Shown: positions 17,465 to 26,828 of the stretch, piece by piece
How the letters are laid out: every line of letters begins with the position of its first letter
How positions within the stretch are numbered: the first letter of the stretch is position 1
NCBI GenBank assembly: GCA_963739435.1
Contig: CAVUAN010000006.1
Span: 62,001 to 126,000 of the forward strand
Reading direction: 5' to 3'
Source: CAVUAN01 sp963739435
Lineage (GTDB): Bacteria; Acidobacteriota; Thermoanaerobaculia; UBA5066; Gp7-AA6
DNA: 64,000 bases
Notes under the pieces: model-generated
Databases searched by the model: none
What the model was told of the DNA's origin: nothing
The model's input: the letters and a program-made list of their open reading frames with translations, nothing else
Program-made: the position numbers and the translations under genes

Positions 17465-19426
17465 ATGCTCAAGACGATGCGCGCAAGCTTCCACCACCTC
17501 AAGTGGACGCTTTTTGCCGTCATCATCGTGTTCGTCCTCGGCTTCGTGTTCTTCTCCGGCGGCGGGCCCGGATCGCAGGATCAGGACCGGTCAGTCGTGG
17601 CCCGCATCGGGGGCCAGCCCATCAGCTCGATGGAGTTCGATCAGCAGTACCGGTCGGAAGTGAACCGGTACGGCCAGATGTACCAGCAGCCGCTGACGCC
17701 CGAGATGCTGCGGGCGCTGAACATGCCCCACCGGGTGCTCGACAGCATGATCGACCAGCGCCTCCTCCTTCTCGCCGCCCAGGATATGCACCTGACCGTG
17801 TCGGACGAGGAGCTCGCCCGAGCGATCGCCGCCTTCCCCTACTTCCAGGAGAACGGCCAGTACGTCGGCCACGAGAAGTACGAGAAGGCCCTGCGGGGGG
17901 CGGGCCTCACGCCGGACCGTTTCGAGCGCGACGTGCGCGAGTCCCTCCTGCGAGAAAAGTACGGGGCGTTCGTGAAGTCCTCCATCGTCGTGCCCGAGGC
18001 CGACATCCGGCGCGAATGGTCCAATCGCAACGAGAAGGCTTCGATCGAGTACGTCCTCGTGCCGTCCGTGCGCCTGGGTTCTCCCGCCGAGCCCACCGAG
18101 CCGGACCTCAAGGCATGGCTCGAAAAGCGGCGCGACCGGTACAAGAAGCCGGTCCAGCGTCGCTTCAAGTACCTGCTCGTCGACAAAACGAAGGTGCGGG
18201 CCAAGACGGTCGTCGGCGAGGACGAGATCAAAGCCGAGTACGAGAAGCGGCTCTCGACCTATGCCGTTCCCGAGCAGGTCTCGGCCGCGCACATCCTCAT
18301 CCGTGTCGATCCGGCGAAGGGACCGGCAGGCGAGGCCGAGGCGAAAGCCAAAGCCGAAAAGCTCGCGGCGCAGGCGAAGGCCAAGGGCGCCGAGTTCGCG
18401 AAGCTGGCATCCGAGAACACCGAGGATCCGTCGGGCAAGACCAACGGAGGGCAGCTGCCGCCTTTCAGCCGCGGCCAGATGGTGCCGGAGTTCGAGGAAG
18501 CGGCATTTTCCATGCAGCCCGGCGAAATCCGCGGGCCGATCAAGACCCAATTCGGATACCACATCATCAAACTGAACGGGAAGACACCGGCCCGAACGCG
18601 CTCGCTCGAAGAGGTCAAGGGGTCCATCGCGTCGGAGCTGGCCGAGAAGCGCGCGACAGCCGAGGCCGAGCGCATGGGCCGCGAGCTCGCCACGCGCGCT
18701 CACGGTCTGCGCAATCCCTCGGACGAGGAGCTGCGCAAGCTCCAGACGGACATCGTGACCTTCAATGAAACGACATGGGTCTCCAGGGGCGAGGCGATCC
18801 AGGGCATCGGCGCCAACCAGGCGACACTCGACGAGGCCTGGAAGCTCAAGGTCGGCGCGCTTTCGGCGATGGCGACGACGACGGCCCGCGGGCCCGCCGT
18901 CCTCAAGGTTTGGGAAGAGCGGCCGGAAGGCGTTCCGCCGTTCGACGAGCTGAAGCCGCGCCTGGCCGAGGAATGGAAGGCGGACCGCCTCGAGAAAGAC
19001 GGCCTCGCCAAGCTCGAGCCCGTGGCCAAGGAGCTGGCCTCCGGAACGGCGCTCGCGTCCATCGCCAAGACCTACGAGACGGAGGTCCATACGACGCCCG
19101 AGTTCGCGCCCGGCGGCGCGATCCCGGAGTTGGGAACCGCGACGGCGCTGGCCGCCGCCGTCTTCCAGACGCCCGCCGGACAGGCGGGCAAGCCGGTCGC
19201 GGCGCCGGGAGGCTTCGTCCTCTTCCGAGTCCTGACGCGAACGCCGTTCGACCAGAAGCAGTACGACGCCCAAAAGACCGAGCTCGTCGAGAGCCTCCGC
19301 GCGAAGGAAGCGGACCGCCTGCTGCGCGCCTACACTCTCCAGATGCGGGCGGCGTCGAAGATCGAGATCAACGAAGAGGTCTTGAAGCTGATGCTGCCGG
19401 AGACGGACAAGTCGCGGCGGGGATAG
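17465..19426 (+). CDS. PpiD/SurA-type membrane-anchored peptidyl-prolyl isomerase
   Basis: 653 residues. One N-terminal anchor (HLKWTLFAVIIVFVLGFVFF) leads into a SurA-N-like chaperone domain (RIGGQPISSMEFDQQYRSEV), a parvulin PPIase domain at about residues 275-375 (SAAHILIRVD, EFAKLASENTEDPS, GGQLPPFSRGQMVPEFEEAAF, IKTQFGYHIIKL) and a second long helical/degenerate parvulin region to the end. The layout is that of PpiD, which folds exported proteins at the outer face of the inner membrane. ATG at 17465 has GGAGG 8 nt upstream. The next gene, ruvA, starts one base after its stop. Confidence 0.85.
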   Translation: MLKTMRASFHHLKWTLFAVIIVFVLGFVFFSGGGPGSQDQDRSVVARIGGQPISSMEFDQQYRSEVNRYGQMYQQPLTPEMLRALNMPHRVLDSMIDQRLLLLAAQDMHLTVSDEELARAIAAFPYFQENGQYVGHEKYEKALRGAGLTPDRFERDVRESLLREKYGAFVKSSIVVPEADIRREWSNRNEKASIEYVLVPSVRLGSPAEPTEPDLKAWLEKRRDRYKKPVQRRFKYLLVDKTKVRAKTVVGEDEIKAEYEKRLSTYAVPEQVSAAHILIRVDPAKGPAGEAEAKAKAEKLAAQAKAKGAEFAKLASENTEDPSGKTNGGQLPPFSRGQMVPEFEEAAFSMQPGEIRGPIKTQFGYHIIKLNGKTPARTRSLEEVKGSIASELAEKRATAEAERMGRELATRAHGLRNPSDEELRKLQTDIVTFNETTWVSRGEAIQGIGANQATLDEAWKLKVGALSAMATTTARGPAVLKVWEERPEGVPPFDELKPRLAEEWKADRLEKDGLAKLEPVAKELASGTALASIAKTYETEVHTTPEFAPGGAIPELGTATALAAAVFQTPAGQAGKPVAAPGGFVLFRVLTRTPFDQKQYDAQKTELVESLRAKEADRLLRAYTLQMRAASKIEINEEVLKLMLPETDKSRRG

Positions 19427-19427
19427 C

Positions 19428-20018
19428 ATGATCGGCCGATTGACCGGCCGGCTCGCCACCCGGGCGACCGACCATGTCCTGCTGGATGTCGGCGGCGTCG
19501 GCTACTTCGTCCACATTCCCCTTTCGACGTTTTACGACCTGCCCGAGACCGAGAGCCCGGCATCGCTCTGGATCCACACCCACGTCCGTGAAGACACGCT
19601 CGCGCTCTACGGTTTCCTCTCCGAACGCGAACGGGCGCTCTTTCAGCTGCTTCTGAGTGTTGCCGGCATCGGCCCGAAAGTGGCCTTGACGGTGCTGTCG
19701 GGGATGCCCCCCGCCGAGCTCGTGGAGGCCCTGCGCAAGCAGGATGTCCGCCGGCTCGTGGCGATCCCGGGTGTCGGCAAGAAGACCGCGGAACGCATGG
19801 TCCTCGAGCTCGCCGAGAAGGTCGAGAAGCTGGGCGGCGAGCCCGTGCCGGGCGCTCCCGCCGCCGTCGCTGCCGACGACGTCGTCTCGGCCCTCGTCAA
19901 CCTCGGTTACCGGCGCAGCGAAGCCGATCGCGCCGTCGAGACCGTCGCTCGGATCGGGGCCCCGAAGGAGTTCGGCGAGTACCTGAAGGAAGCGCTCAAG
20001 CGGCTGACGGGCGGGTAA
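19428..20018 (+). CDS. ruvA: Holliday junction DNA helicase subunit RuvA
   Basis: 196 residues: OB fold at the start (MIGRLTGRLATRATDHVLLDVGGVGY), two helix-hairpin-helix motifs (LLSVAGIGPKVALTVLSG and LVAIPGVGKKTAERMVLEL) and a C-terminal RuvB-contact domain (DDVVSALVNLGYRRSEADRA). RuvA tetramers hold the four-way junction for the RuvB motor. It starts one base after the ppiD-like stop and is followed 10 nt later by ruvB. No ruvC is seen in the window. Confidence 0.96.
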   Translation: MIGRLTGRLATRATDHVLLDVGGVGYFVHIPLSTFYDLPETESPASLWIHTHVREDTLALYGFLSERERALFQLLLSVAGIGPKVALTVLSGMPPAELVEALRKQDVRRLVAIPGVGKKTAERMVLELAEKVEKLGGEPVPGAPAAVAADDVVSALVNLGYRRSEADRAVETVARIGAPKEFGEYLKEALKRLTGG

Positions 20019-20028
20019 ACTCGCACCC

Positions 20029-21051
20029 GTGACTGCCGAGCGCGACATCCTCGCCGGCACGGCCTTCGACGACGATGTGGCCGTCGAGCCGAAGCTGCGG
20101 CCTCAGACGCTCGCCGAGTACGTCGGCCAGACGAAAGTCTGCGAGAACCTGGGGGTCTTTCTGGCAGCGGCGCGCGCCCGGGGCGAGCCGCTCGACCATG
20201 TCCTGCTGACCGGGCCGCCGGGCCTCGGCAAGACGACCCTCGCCTACATCATCGCGCGCGAGATGAGCGCGGGGCTGCGCATGACCGCGGGCCCGATGAT
20301 CGCCCGCGCCGGCGATCTGGCGGGTATCCTGACGAACCTGCAGCCCCGAGACGTCCTCTTTGTCGACGAGATCCACCGCCTGTCGCCGCAGGTCGAGGAG
20401 ATCCTCTACCCGGCCATGGAGGATTACCGTCTCGACATCCTGATTGGCGAGGGTCCGATGGCCCGCACGATGAAGGTGGACCTGCCGCCCTTCACCCTGG
20501 TGGGAGCCACGACGCGGCCGGGCCTGCTGTCACAGCCGCTCCACGGACGGTTCGGCATCGCGCTGCGGCTCGACTTCTACGACGTCGACGCGCTGGCGAC
20601 CATCGTGACGCGTTCGGCCGGCATCCTCGGCATCCCCATCGAAAAGGAAGCTGCGGACGAGATCGGCGGCCGCAGCCGCGGCACACCCCGCATCGCCAAC
20701 CGCCTCTTGCGGCGCCTGCGCGATTTCGCCGAAGTCGGCGGCAAGCGCGCCCTCGACCTTCAGACGGCCCGGGAGGCTCTGAAGCGGCTCGAGGTCGATG
20801 AGCACGGGTTCGACGAGCTCGACAGACGGATTCTTCAGACGATCATCGAGAAGTTCGGTGGCGGCCCGGTCGGTGTCGCCGCGATAGCCGCCTCGATCGG
20901 AGAGGATCGCGGCACGCTCGAGGACCTCTACGAGCCCTTCCTCATCCAGGCCGGGTTCCTCCAGCGAACGCCTCGAGGCCGCGTCGCCTCGGCGCTCGCC
21001 TATCGCCACCTGGGCATCACCGCTCCGCGCCGGGACGGAGAGCTCTTCTAG
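20029..21051 (+). CDS. ruvB: Holliday junction branch migration ATPase RuvB
   Basis: 340 residues, complete. AAA+ motifs: Walker A GPPGLGKTTLAYIIARE, Walker B DVLFVDEIHRLS, sensor 1 in TLVGATTRPGLLSQPLHGRFG, arginine-finger region and the C-terminal winged helix (RTPRGRVASALAYRHLG). The opening LRPQTLAEYVGQTKVCENL is canonical. It starts with GTG at 20029, 10 nt after ruvA, so the two subunits are made from one message. Confidence 0.96.
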   Translation: MTAERDILAGTAFDDDVAVEPKLRPQTLAEYVGQTKVCENLGVFLAAARARGEPLDHVLLTGPPGLGKTTLAYIIAREMSAGLRMTAGPMIARAGDLAGILTNLQPRDVLFVDEIHRLSPQVEEILYPAMEDYRLDILIGEGPMARTMKVDLPPFTLVGATTRPGLLSQPLHGRFGIALRLDFYDVDALATIVTRSAGILGIPIEKEAADEIGGRSRGTPRIANRLLRRLRDFAEVGGKRALDLQTAREALKRLEVDEHGFDELDRRILQTIIEKFGGGPVGVAAIAASIGEDRGTLEDLYEPFLIQAGFLQRTPRGRVASALAYRHLGITAPRRDGELF

Positions 21052-21117
21052 GGAGCCTCGTCAAGAGAAGTGAGGCAGCTACAAGCCGCCCTGCCACTCC
21101 GGGGCCACCATCGTTGT

Positions 21118-21261
21118 GCAGCTCGCATCGCGAATAGTCTCCCGACGAAGGAGGGAGGAGGTTCGCGATGCGGGAGCGGAGCGCGGAGCAAACGACGAGG
21201 CGGGCGGTCGAGGCCCTTTGGCCGAGCCGCCCGCCGGCGGCGCAGCCGCTTCGTTTGCGCA
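21118..21261. repeat. Two adjacent large inverted repeats between ruvB and the lipid kinase
   Basis: Two structures stand side by side in the 224-bp space. The first pairs CGCATCGCGAA (21124-21134) with TTCGCGATGCG (21162-21172) around an inner CTCCC/GGGAG pair. The second pairs GCAAACGA (21188-21195) with TCGTTTGC (21251-21258), then GGCGGGCGG (21199-21207) with CCGCCCGCC (21227-21235), then GGCC with GGCC at the tip. There is no T-run after either. They could be a structured leader of the lipid kinase or a fossil repeat element. Confidence 0.7.
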
Positions 21262-21275
21262 GCGCGGAGCGACGG

Positions 21276-22163
21276 ATGAAGCGCGGCGTTCTCATCTACA
21301 ACCCGACGGCCGGGCAGCGCGACCGGCGCGCCGCCATGAGCGCGCTGATCGACACGGTGCGCGGCCAGGGTCTTGAGCTCGCCAACGCGCCGACCTCCGG
21401 GCCCGGCGATGCCACGGAAATGGCGCGCGCCTTTGCGCAGCGGGGCGCCGAGGTCGTCGCGGTCTGCGGGGGCGACGGAACGGTCTCGGAGGCCGCCAGC
21501 GGCCTCGCCGGGACCGCCGTGCCGATCGCCATTCTGCCGGGCGGAACCTCGAACGTGCTGGCGCGGGAGCTCGGCATCCCGCTCGGGATCGATGCAGCGG
21601 CGGCGCTTCTCCACGTCGGGCGTCCCCTCGCCCTGCGCCTCCTTTCCGCCAACGGCCGCCCGTTCCTGCTCTGGACAGGCGTCGGCTTCGACGCGCGGGT
21701 CATGGGCAGGGTTCGGCCCCCCTGGAAGCGCCGGTTCGGCCGCGCCGGCATCCTCGCCACGGGTCTCGCCGAGTTTGCCCGCCACGAATTCCCCCGTCTC
21801 GAGGCCACGGTCGACGGTGCCGTCTATACGGCCACTTTCGCCGTCGTCTGCCACGCGCGGCGCTACGCGGGCGACTGGATCATTGCGCCCGAGGCGTCGG
21901 TGGAGGCCGAGACCATGGAGGTGATGCTCTTCTCCGGGACGAACCGGCGGCAGCTGCTCGGCCTCTTCCGGCAGCTGCAACGCGGGGAAAGCGGCCACCT
22001 GCGGCGGCCGGACGTCCGCATCGTGCGCGGCCGGGACGTAGCGATCCGCTCCCTCGAGCGGTATGCCGTCGAAACGCACGTGGACGGTGACACGGTCCTC
22101 GAAACGCCGATCAACTGCCGAGCGATGACTGAAACGGTGACCGTTTTGACGCCGCCCCCTTAA
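21276..22163 (+). CDS. Diacylglycerol/lipid kinase of the DgkB/YegS family
   Basis: 295 residues from ATG 21276. The DAGK catalytic domain shows YNPTAGQ, the nucleotide motif VVAVCGGDGTVSEAASGL and the PIAILPGGTSNVLARELGI block; the second lobe has the conserved GVGFDARVM and the late glycine-containing ETHVDGD. Such kinases phosphorylate diacylglycerol, sphingoid bases or related lipids at the inner face of the membrane. The frame is open back to 21168, but that part lies in the inverted-repeat region and looks non-coding (SAEQTTRRAVEALWPSRPP). Its TAA overlaps the TAA of the convergent aminopeptidase (shared TTAA). Confidence 0.88.
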   Translation: MKRGVLIYNPTAGQRDRRAAMSALIDTVRGQGLELANAPTSGPGDATEMARAFAQRGAEVVAVCGGDGTVSEAASGLAGTAVPIAILPGGTSNVLARELGIPLGIDAAAALLHVGRPLALRLLSANGRPFLLWTGVGFDARVMGRVRPPWKRRFGRAGILATGLAEFARHEFPRLEATVDGAVYTATFAVVCHARRYAGDWIIAPEASVEAETMEVMLFSGTNRRQLLGLFRQLQRGESGHLRRPDVRIVRGRDVAIRSLERYAVETHVDGDTVLETPINCRAMTETVTVLTPPP

Positions 22164-23579
22164 TTCCTTCCCGACTGGACCGTGCGCTCAACGTCGTTGA
22201 TCTCACGGGGCGCGGCACACGACAAACAGTCGTATCCGGTTGCCGTGACGAGCACCGTGTCCTCGATCCGCACGCCGATGTTCCACCACTTCGGATCGAT
22301 GCCCGACGTGTTGGCCGGAATATAGATGCCGGGCTCGATCGTGAAGACCATCCCGGCCTCGAGCGGGCGCGACTGGCCGTTGACCGCGTACTTGCCGGCG
22401 TCGTGCACGTCGAGACCGACCCAGTGCGAGACGCCGTGCAGCGTCAGGCGCCGATCCGACCTGTCTTTGAGTATCTTTTCGGCGTCGCCCGACAGAAGCC
22501 CGAGCCGCAAGAGTCCCTCCACCTGGACCCGCGCGCAGGCGTTCTCGATCTCGGCATGCGGCAGGCCCGGCTTGACCTGCGCCATCGCCTTCTTCTGGGC
22601 CTCGAGCACGATCTCGTAGATCGCCCGCTGCTCGGCCGAGAAATGCCCATTGACCGGGTACGTGCGCGTGATGTCGGTGGCGTACAGCCCGTATTCCGCG
22701 CCCGAGTCGTTCAAGAGCACCTCGCCGTCCTTCATCTGCCGGTTGCTCTTGTCCCAGTGCAGAAAGCACGAGTCGGGCCCCGAGCCAGATATCGAGGGGT
22801 ACGCCATCCGGCGCACGCCGTTGGCGAAGCAGTAACCGTCGAGCGCCTGCTGGACCTCGAACTCCCACTTTCCCGGCGCGGCGGCTTTCATGGCGAGGAT
22901 GTGGCCGCGGGCCGACACGTCGGCCGCGCGCTTCAGGAAACGGATCTCCTCGGCATCCTTGACGAGCCGCATCTCGTTGACGATCTCGCGCACGTCGGTC
23001 AAGGTCGCGGGACCCATGTCGCGGGAGCGCAGGCGCTCCCAGGAGGCGCGGAACCTGTCGGCCCACTCCGTGTCGCCGCCGTCGGCGAGGTACAGCCTCT
23101 CGGCGCCGGCGAGCAGGCCGGTCATCGAGCGCGTCGCCTGATCGAAGCCCGCCAGGCGATTCAAGAGCTCGCTCGAGGCAAATGCCGCGTCGGCGCCGTA
23201 GAGGCTCAGCGCGCCGTCCGGGCCGGGCCGCGGACCCTCGAAGGCCTCGCGCCGCGGGTCGTGGCCCCGGACAAAGAGGATGTACCGCTTTCCGTCGGAT
23301 GGGTTTCCGCGGAGCACGGCGGTCGTGTCGGGCTCCTCGATGCCGGTCAGGTAGTAGAAGCCGGAGTCCTGGCGGTAAACGTAGTCGGTGTCGTTGGACA
23401 TCAGCCGTTGCGGCGCCGAATGCAGGATCGCGACGGAATTGGGCGGCAGCTTGGCGAGGAACTTCTCGCGCCTGGCCTTGAAGGCCTCCGGGTTGGGCGT
23501 GAGTACGGGAAAATCGACCCCCAGAGCGGTGGCCGCAAGCAGGGCTGCCGCGGCGCAAGCAAGTCTTCCAGGAACGCAT
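22160..23579 (-). pseudogene. Aminopeptidase P family Xaa-Pro hydrolase, secreted, one frame break at the signal peptide
   Basis: The reading from about 23560 down is an intact aminopeptidase P: creatinase-N part (RLMSNDTDYVYRQDSGFYYLTG) and a pita-bread metallopeptidase with the dimetal ligands in LLNDSGAEYGLYATDITRTYP, HGVSHWVGLDVHDAG, FTIEPGIYIP and IGVRIEDTVLV. It removes N-terminal residues next to proline. No start exists in this frame; the ATG at 23579 (MRSWK) is in another. Deleting one base near 23564 joins them as MRSWK plus LACAAAALLAATALG, a clean signal peptide, giving 472 residues and a periplasmic enzyme. It starts 2 nt after the radical SAM gene stop, with GAGGTG in front. Confidence 0.82.
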
Positions 23580-23581
23580 GT

Positions 23582-25159
23582 TCACCTCTTCGAAATGAAA
23601 GCCCACGGGGAGCTCGAGGGCGAAGGCCTGACGGAACGGGGGCGCACGACGGCGGCGATGCGGTCGCGATGGGTCTTCAGCAGCCTCCGAATGGGAATTC
23701 CCGAGGCTGCCTCCTCCAGGATGTCGGCGCCGGACTCGTCGACCTTGGCGAGATAGGCCTCCCAGACGGCCTCCGAGACCGACATGCCGCGCAGCTCGAC
23801 GTTGGGAATGCTGGCCAGCGCCCGCTCGAGGTATCCGAGCTTCGCCTTCAATGCATGCTTCGTCGGCGAGCGACTCGTCCTCGTACGGCGTGTGGGGCTT
23901 CGGGATGAAGGCGTTGACAGAGGGAACGAGCGTCGCGACGCGGCCGAGGCTGCCGGCCTTCCGCGACCGCGATCGCATGAAGGTCCTCGACTAACCGGAC
24001 GATGTCGTTGACGTCCTCGTCTGTTTCGGTCGGAAGGCCGACCTGAAGATAGAGCTTCAGGCGCGTGAAACCCTCGCGCGAAGACGAGACGCGCCTTCTC
24101 CCGGAGCATGGCGTCGGAGACCTTCTTGTTGATGTGGCGGCGCAGCCTCTCGTTGCCCGCTTCGGGCGCGATCGCGAGCGCGCGCTCGCCCTGGCGCGCG
24201 AGGACCTCGAGGATCGGGTCCTCGATGGCGTCGATCTTGATCGAGGACAACGCGATGTGGTACCCGAGCTCTGAGAGTCCTGCCAGGATCTCCGTGATCT
24301 CGGGGTGGTCGCAGACCGCCGTGGCGATCAACCCCGTCCGGTCCGTCAACGGCCGCGCCTCGCGCGCGATCTTGAGAATCGAGGCCGCCGGATATTGCTT
24401 GACCGGCGCCATCGCATAGGCGGCCCAGCAGAACCGGCACATCTCGGTGCAGCCGCGGGAGATCTCGATCAAGAGCTTGTCGGCGAGCTCGGTGTTCGGC
24501 GTCAGCACTGTCGTGTGCGGCACCTCGAAGAAGGGCGTGATGTCCTTGCGCGACATCGGCTGCTGGATGACGACTTTGCTGTTCTCCGCCGACTCGGCCC
24601 GAGGGCCGTGGACAGCAGGCACGAAGAAGCCCGGCTTGGCCGCCGCCGCCTCCAGGAACTGGTCGCGCGAGAGACCGGACTGCGTCAGTTCGGCAATCGC
24701 CGGCACGAGCCGCTCGCCGTCGCCGAGTGCAAAGACGTCCACGAACGGCGCGAGCGCCGCCGGGTTCATCCGAGCAATGTCTCCGCCCACGAGCAGCACC
24801 GGGTGCCGCTCGTCGCGCTTCTCCCGCCGGGCCGGGATGCCGGCCAACGAAAGCTGCTTGATGATGTTGACGATGTCCATTTCCCACGAGAGGGACCACG
24901 CGAGCAGGCCGAACTCCGAAAGCGGGGCGCCCGTCTCGAAGGTCACCGCGGGCTCTCCCTCTTCGAAGAAGAAGCGTTCGCAGACGAGGTCGGGCACGCG
25001 GTTGAAGAGCCGGTAGATCCACTGGAAACCGAGGTTCGACATCCCGATCTCGTAGGAGTTGGGGAAACCCAGGGCGATCCGGTAGGCGCCGAACCGGTTG
25101 CCGGTCTCGGTGAAGCGCTCCACGGACGCGCGCTCACGGTTCTTCGGCGTCGGTTTCAT
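23582..25159 (-). pseudogene. Radical SAM enzyme (TIGR03960-like), three compensating frame breaks
   Basis: The first 350 residues read cleanly: an N-terminal B12-binding-like part (IALGFPNSYEIGMSNLGFQ, LLVGGDIARMNPAAL), then the radical SAM cluster motif RGCTEMCRFCWAAY (CX3CX2C) and IAPEAGNERLRRHINKKVSD. After ARLVFARGF the frame is lost: LKLYLQVGLPTETDEDVNDI and VATLVPSVNAFIPKPHTPYE, both expected, occur in two other frames before the original returns at LKAKLGYLERAL. Removing single bases near 24067, 23958 and 23855 restores 525 codons. Related proteins often sit near tRNA-modification or ribosome genes; the reaction here is unknown. It lies between the glycerate kinase (13 nt) and aminopeptidase genes in one direction. 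Confidence 0.78.
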
Positions 25160-25172
25160 GGCGAACCGTGAA

Positions 25173-26334
25173 TTATATCCGCGACCTCACCCGTTGCGGT
25201 CGGACCGCAAAGGCCCAGTCGGCGACGTTTCCGCCCGTCGGCCCGGTGACGAAGAGGTCCCGGAGCCGCGAAAAGAACGCCTGTGTGTCGTGGCGGGCTA
25301 GGGTGAAACGCGGGTCGAGCCCCCGGCTTCTGGCGCGGGAGAGCGTCGTTCCATCGGCGAAGGCTCCCGCGGCCGAAGAGCTGCCGTCGCGCCCATCCGA
25401 GCCGGCGGCCAGGATCCGAACACCGATGCATCCTTCGAGTCCGCCCGCCGCACCGAGCGCGAACTCGAGGCTCCGCCCTCCCCGGCCGAGGCGCCCGCGG
25501 CCGAGCCGCACGGTCGTCTCCCCGCCGGCTAAGAGCACCTCGCCCGGACGCAGATTCCGCGCCGCCCGAGCGAACCGCGCTCCCGCCTCCTTCGCCTCTC
25601 CCGAGAGGCGCCGGATTGCGGCGCGGGGCGCAAGACCCATCGATCCTGCTTCCACCGCGGCGGCCGCAAGCCCGCTCCGGTTCGATGCGACGACGCGCAC
25701 GAGGTCCCCGCGGTTCCGCCGCAGAGTCGGCCCCGACCCCACCAGTCGCGGCGCGGTCGCCCGGCACGTCCGAGAGCACGAGCGTCACCAGACGCGCCCG
25801 CGTGGCCTGGCCGAGCCGCCCACCTTTGACCGCCGAAAGCGAAGTGCGCAGGCGGTTGATCTCGGCAATCGGCGCGCCCCGGCGCGAAAGTTGCGCGATC
25901 CTCCGGCGCTTGTCCGCAAGCGACAGGCCGGGGCGCGGCAGGCAGAGGAGCGAGGACGTCCCCCCCGAGATCAGGCACAGGATCGCGTCTCCTTTGCCGA
26001 ACTCGGAGAAGAAGACGAGGGCCCTCCTGGCCGCGCGCACGCTCGACACGTCGGGCTCGGGATGCGCGGCCGCCAGGACTTCCGCCTTTCCCCGGGGCCG
26101 GACGCCATCCCGCGGCACGACGGCCAGGCGCTGCCCCGACACGCCGCGCGCACCCGAGAGCATCGCCGCGGCTGCCTTGCCGGACGCGAAGACGCCGACC
26201 CGCCGCGCCCCGGCGAGAGCGGCCCAAACCGCGGGCTCCGCGAGCGCTCGGCGGACAGCCGTCTCCGGATCGGCGCCAGCAAGCGCCGCCCGATACAGCC
26301 GGGTGAGAAGGCTCCTGTCGGTCCGGGCAGCCAT
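25173..26334 (-). pseudogene. Glycerate 2-kinase (MOFRL family), one frame break
   Basis: The N-terminal domain (VGVFASGKAAAAM, AILCLISGGTSSLLCLPRPG, LRTSLSAVKGGRL, LVTLVLSDVPGD) is in one frame up to about 25745; the MOFRL C-terminal domain (VLLAGGETTVRLG, LAAGSDGRDGSSSAAGAF, TGPTGGNVADWAF) is in the next. Removing one base near 25743 joins them into 386 residues, near the usual length. The enzyme phosphorylates D-glycerate at O2 with ATP, feeding lower glycolysis. The ATG at 26334 is the start; longer open frame upstream crosses the divergent small gene and is not coding. Confidence 0.82.
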
Positions 26335-26389
26335 GAGTCGGAGACATTCTGACGTAGTAGAATTCGGCTTTCCCGAGGAGGAGAAAGAC

Positions 26390-26743
26390 ATGAACAGAAT
26401 CGCATCCCGCATCGTGGTCGCCGTCTTTGCGGTGGCTCTGACGTCCCTTGCCTTCGCCAACCAGCACATGGAGACCGGCAGCTGGACCGGGACCGTCACC
26501 GACACCTCCTGTGGCGCCAAGGGCGACTCGGAGTCGCACGCCGACTGCGCCGTGAAGTGCGTCAAGGAGAAGGGCGCCAAGTGGGCCCTCTACAACGCGT
26601 CGAACAAGGAGACGTACGTCCTGACCGGCAAGGACGACCCCTCGAAGTGGGCGGGCAAGCAGGTGACCGTCAAGGGGACGCTCAACAAGACGACGAAGTC
26701 GATCGAGGTCTCCTCGCTCGAAGCGTCACCGTCGAAGAAGTAG
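26390..26743 (+). CDS. Small secreted protein with paired cysteines (DUF5818-like)
   Basis: 117 residues with a signal peptide (VVAVFAVALTSLAFA) and a mature domain beginning SWTGTVTDTSCGAKG, followed by HADCAVKCVKEKGAKWALY and KWAGKQVTVKGTLN. The Cys-His-Cys-Cys pattern plus the short beta-barrel-like ending is a common small periplasmic domain in Acidobacteriota genomes, as far as I recall; I do not know its function. GGAGGAG lies 8 nt before the ATG at 26390. A strong terminator follows directly, so it is probably a single-gene transcript, divergent from the glycerate kinase. Confidence 0.75.
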   Translation: MNRIASRIVVAVFAVALTSLAFANQHMETGSWTGTVTDTSCGAKGDSESHADCAVKCVKEKGAKWALYNASNKETYVLTGKDDPSKWAGKQVTVKGTLNKTTKSIEVSSLEASPSKK

Positions 26744-26768
26744 CCGCCGACCGTTCGTCCCGGAGGAA

Positions 26769-26794
26769 GGCCCCGACAAGTCGGGGCCTTTTTT
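26769..26794 (+). terminator. Rho-independent terminator
   Basis: GGCCCCGAC-AA-GTCGGGGCC (effective 8-bp stem with a CAAG loop) followed at once by TTTTTT, 25 bp after the small secreted gene. The stem bases are the same as in the rng terminator at 8811-8834. Confidence 0.92.
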
Positions 26795-26828
26795 CTTCTG
26801 TCAGAATAGAGACTCTGCGGAACCTTCG

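Noticed and set aside
22203..23978. A 591-codon minus-strand ORF overlapping the aminopeptidase and radical SAM genes
   Set aside because: Only its first part (residues up to about 45) belongs to a real protein, as one of three frames of the radical SAM gene; the rest is an out-of-frame reading of the aminopeptidase.
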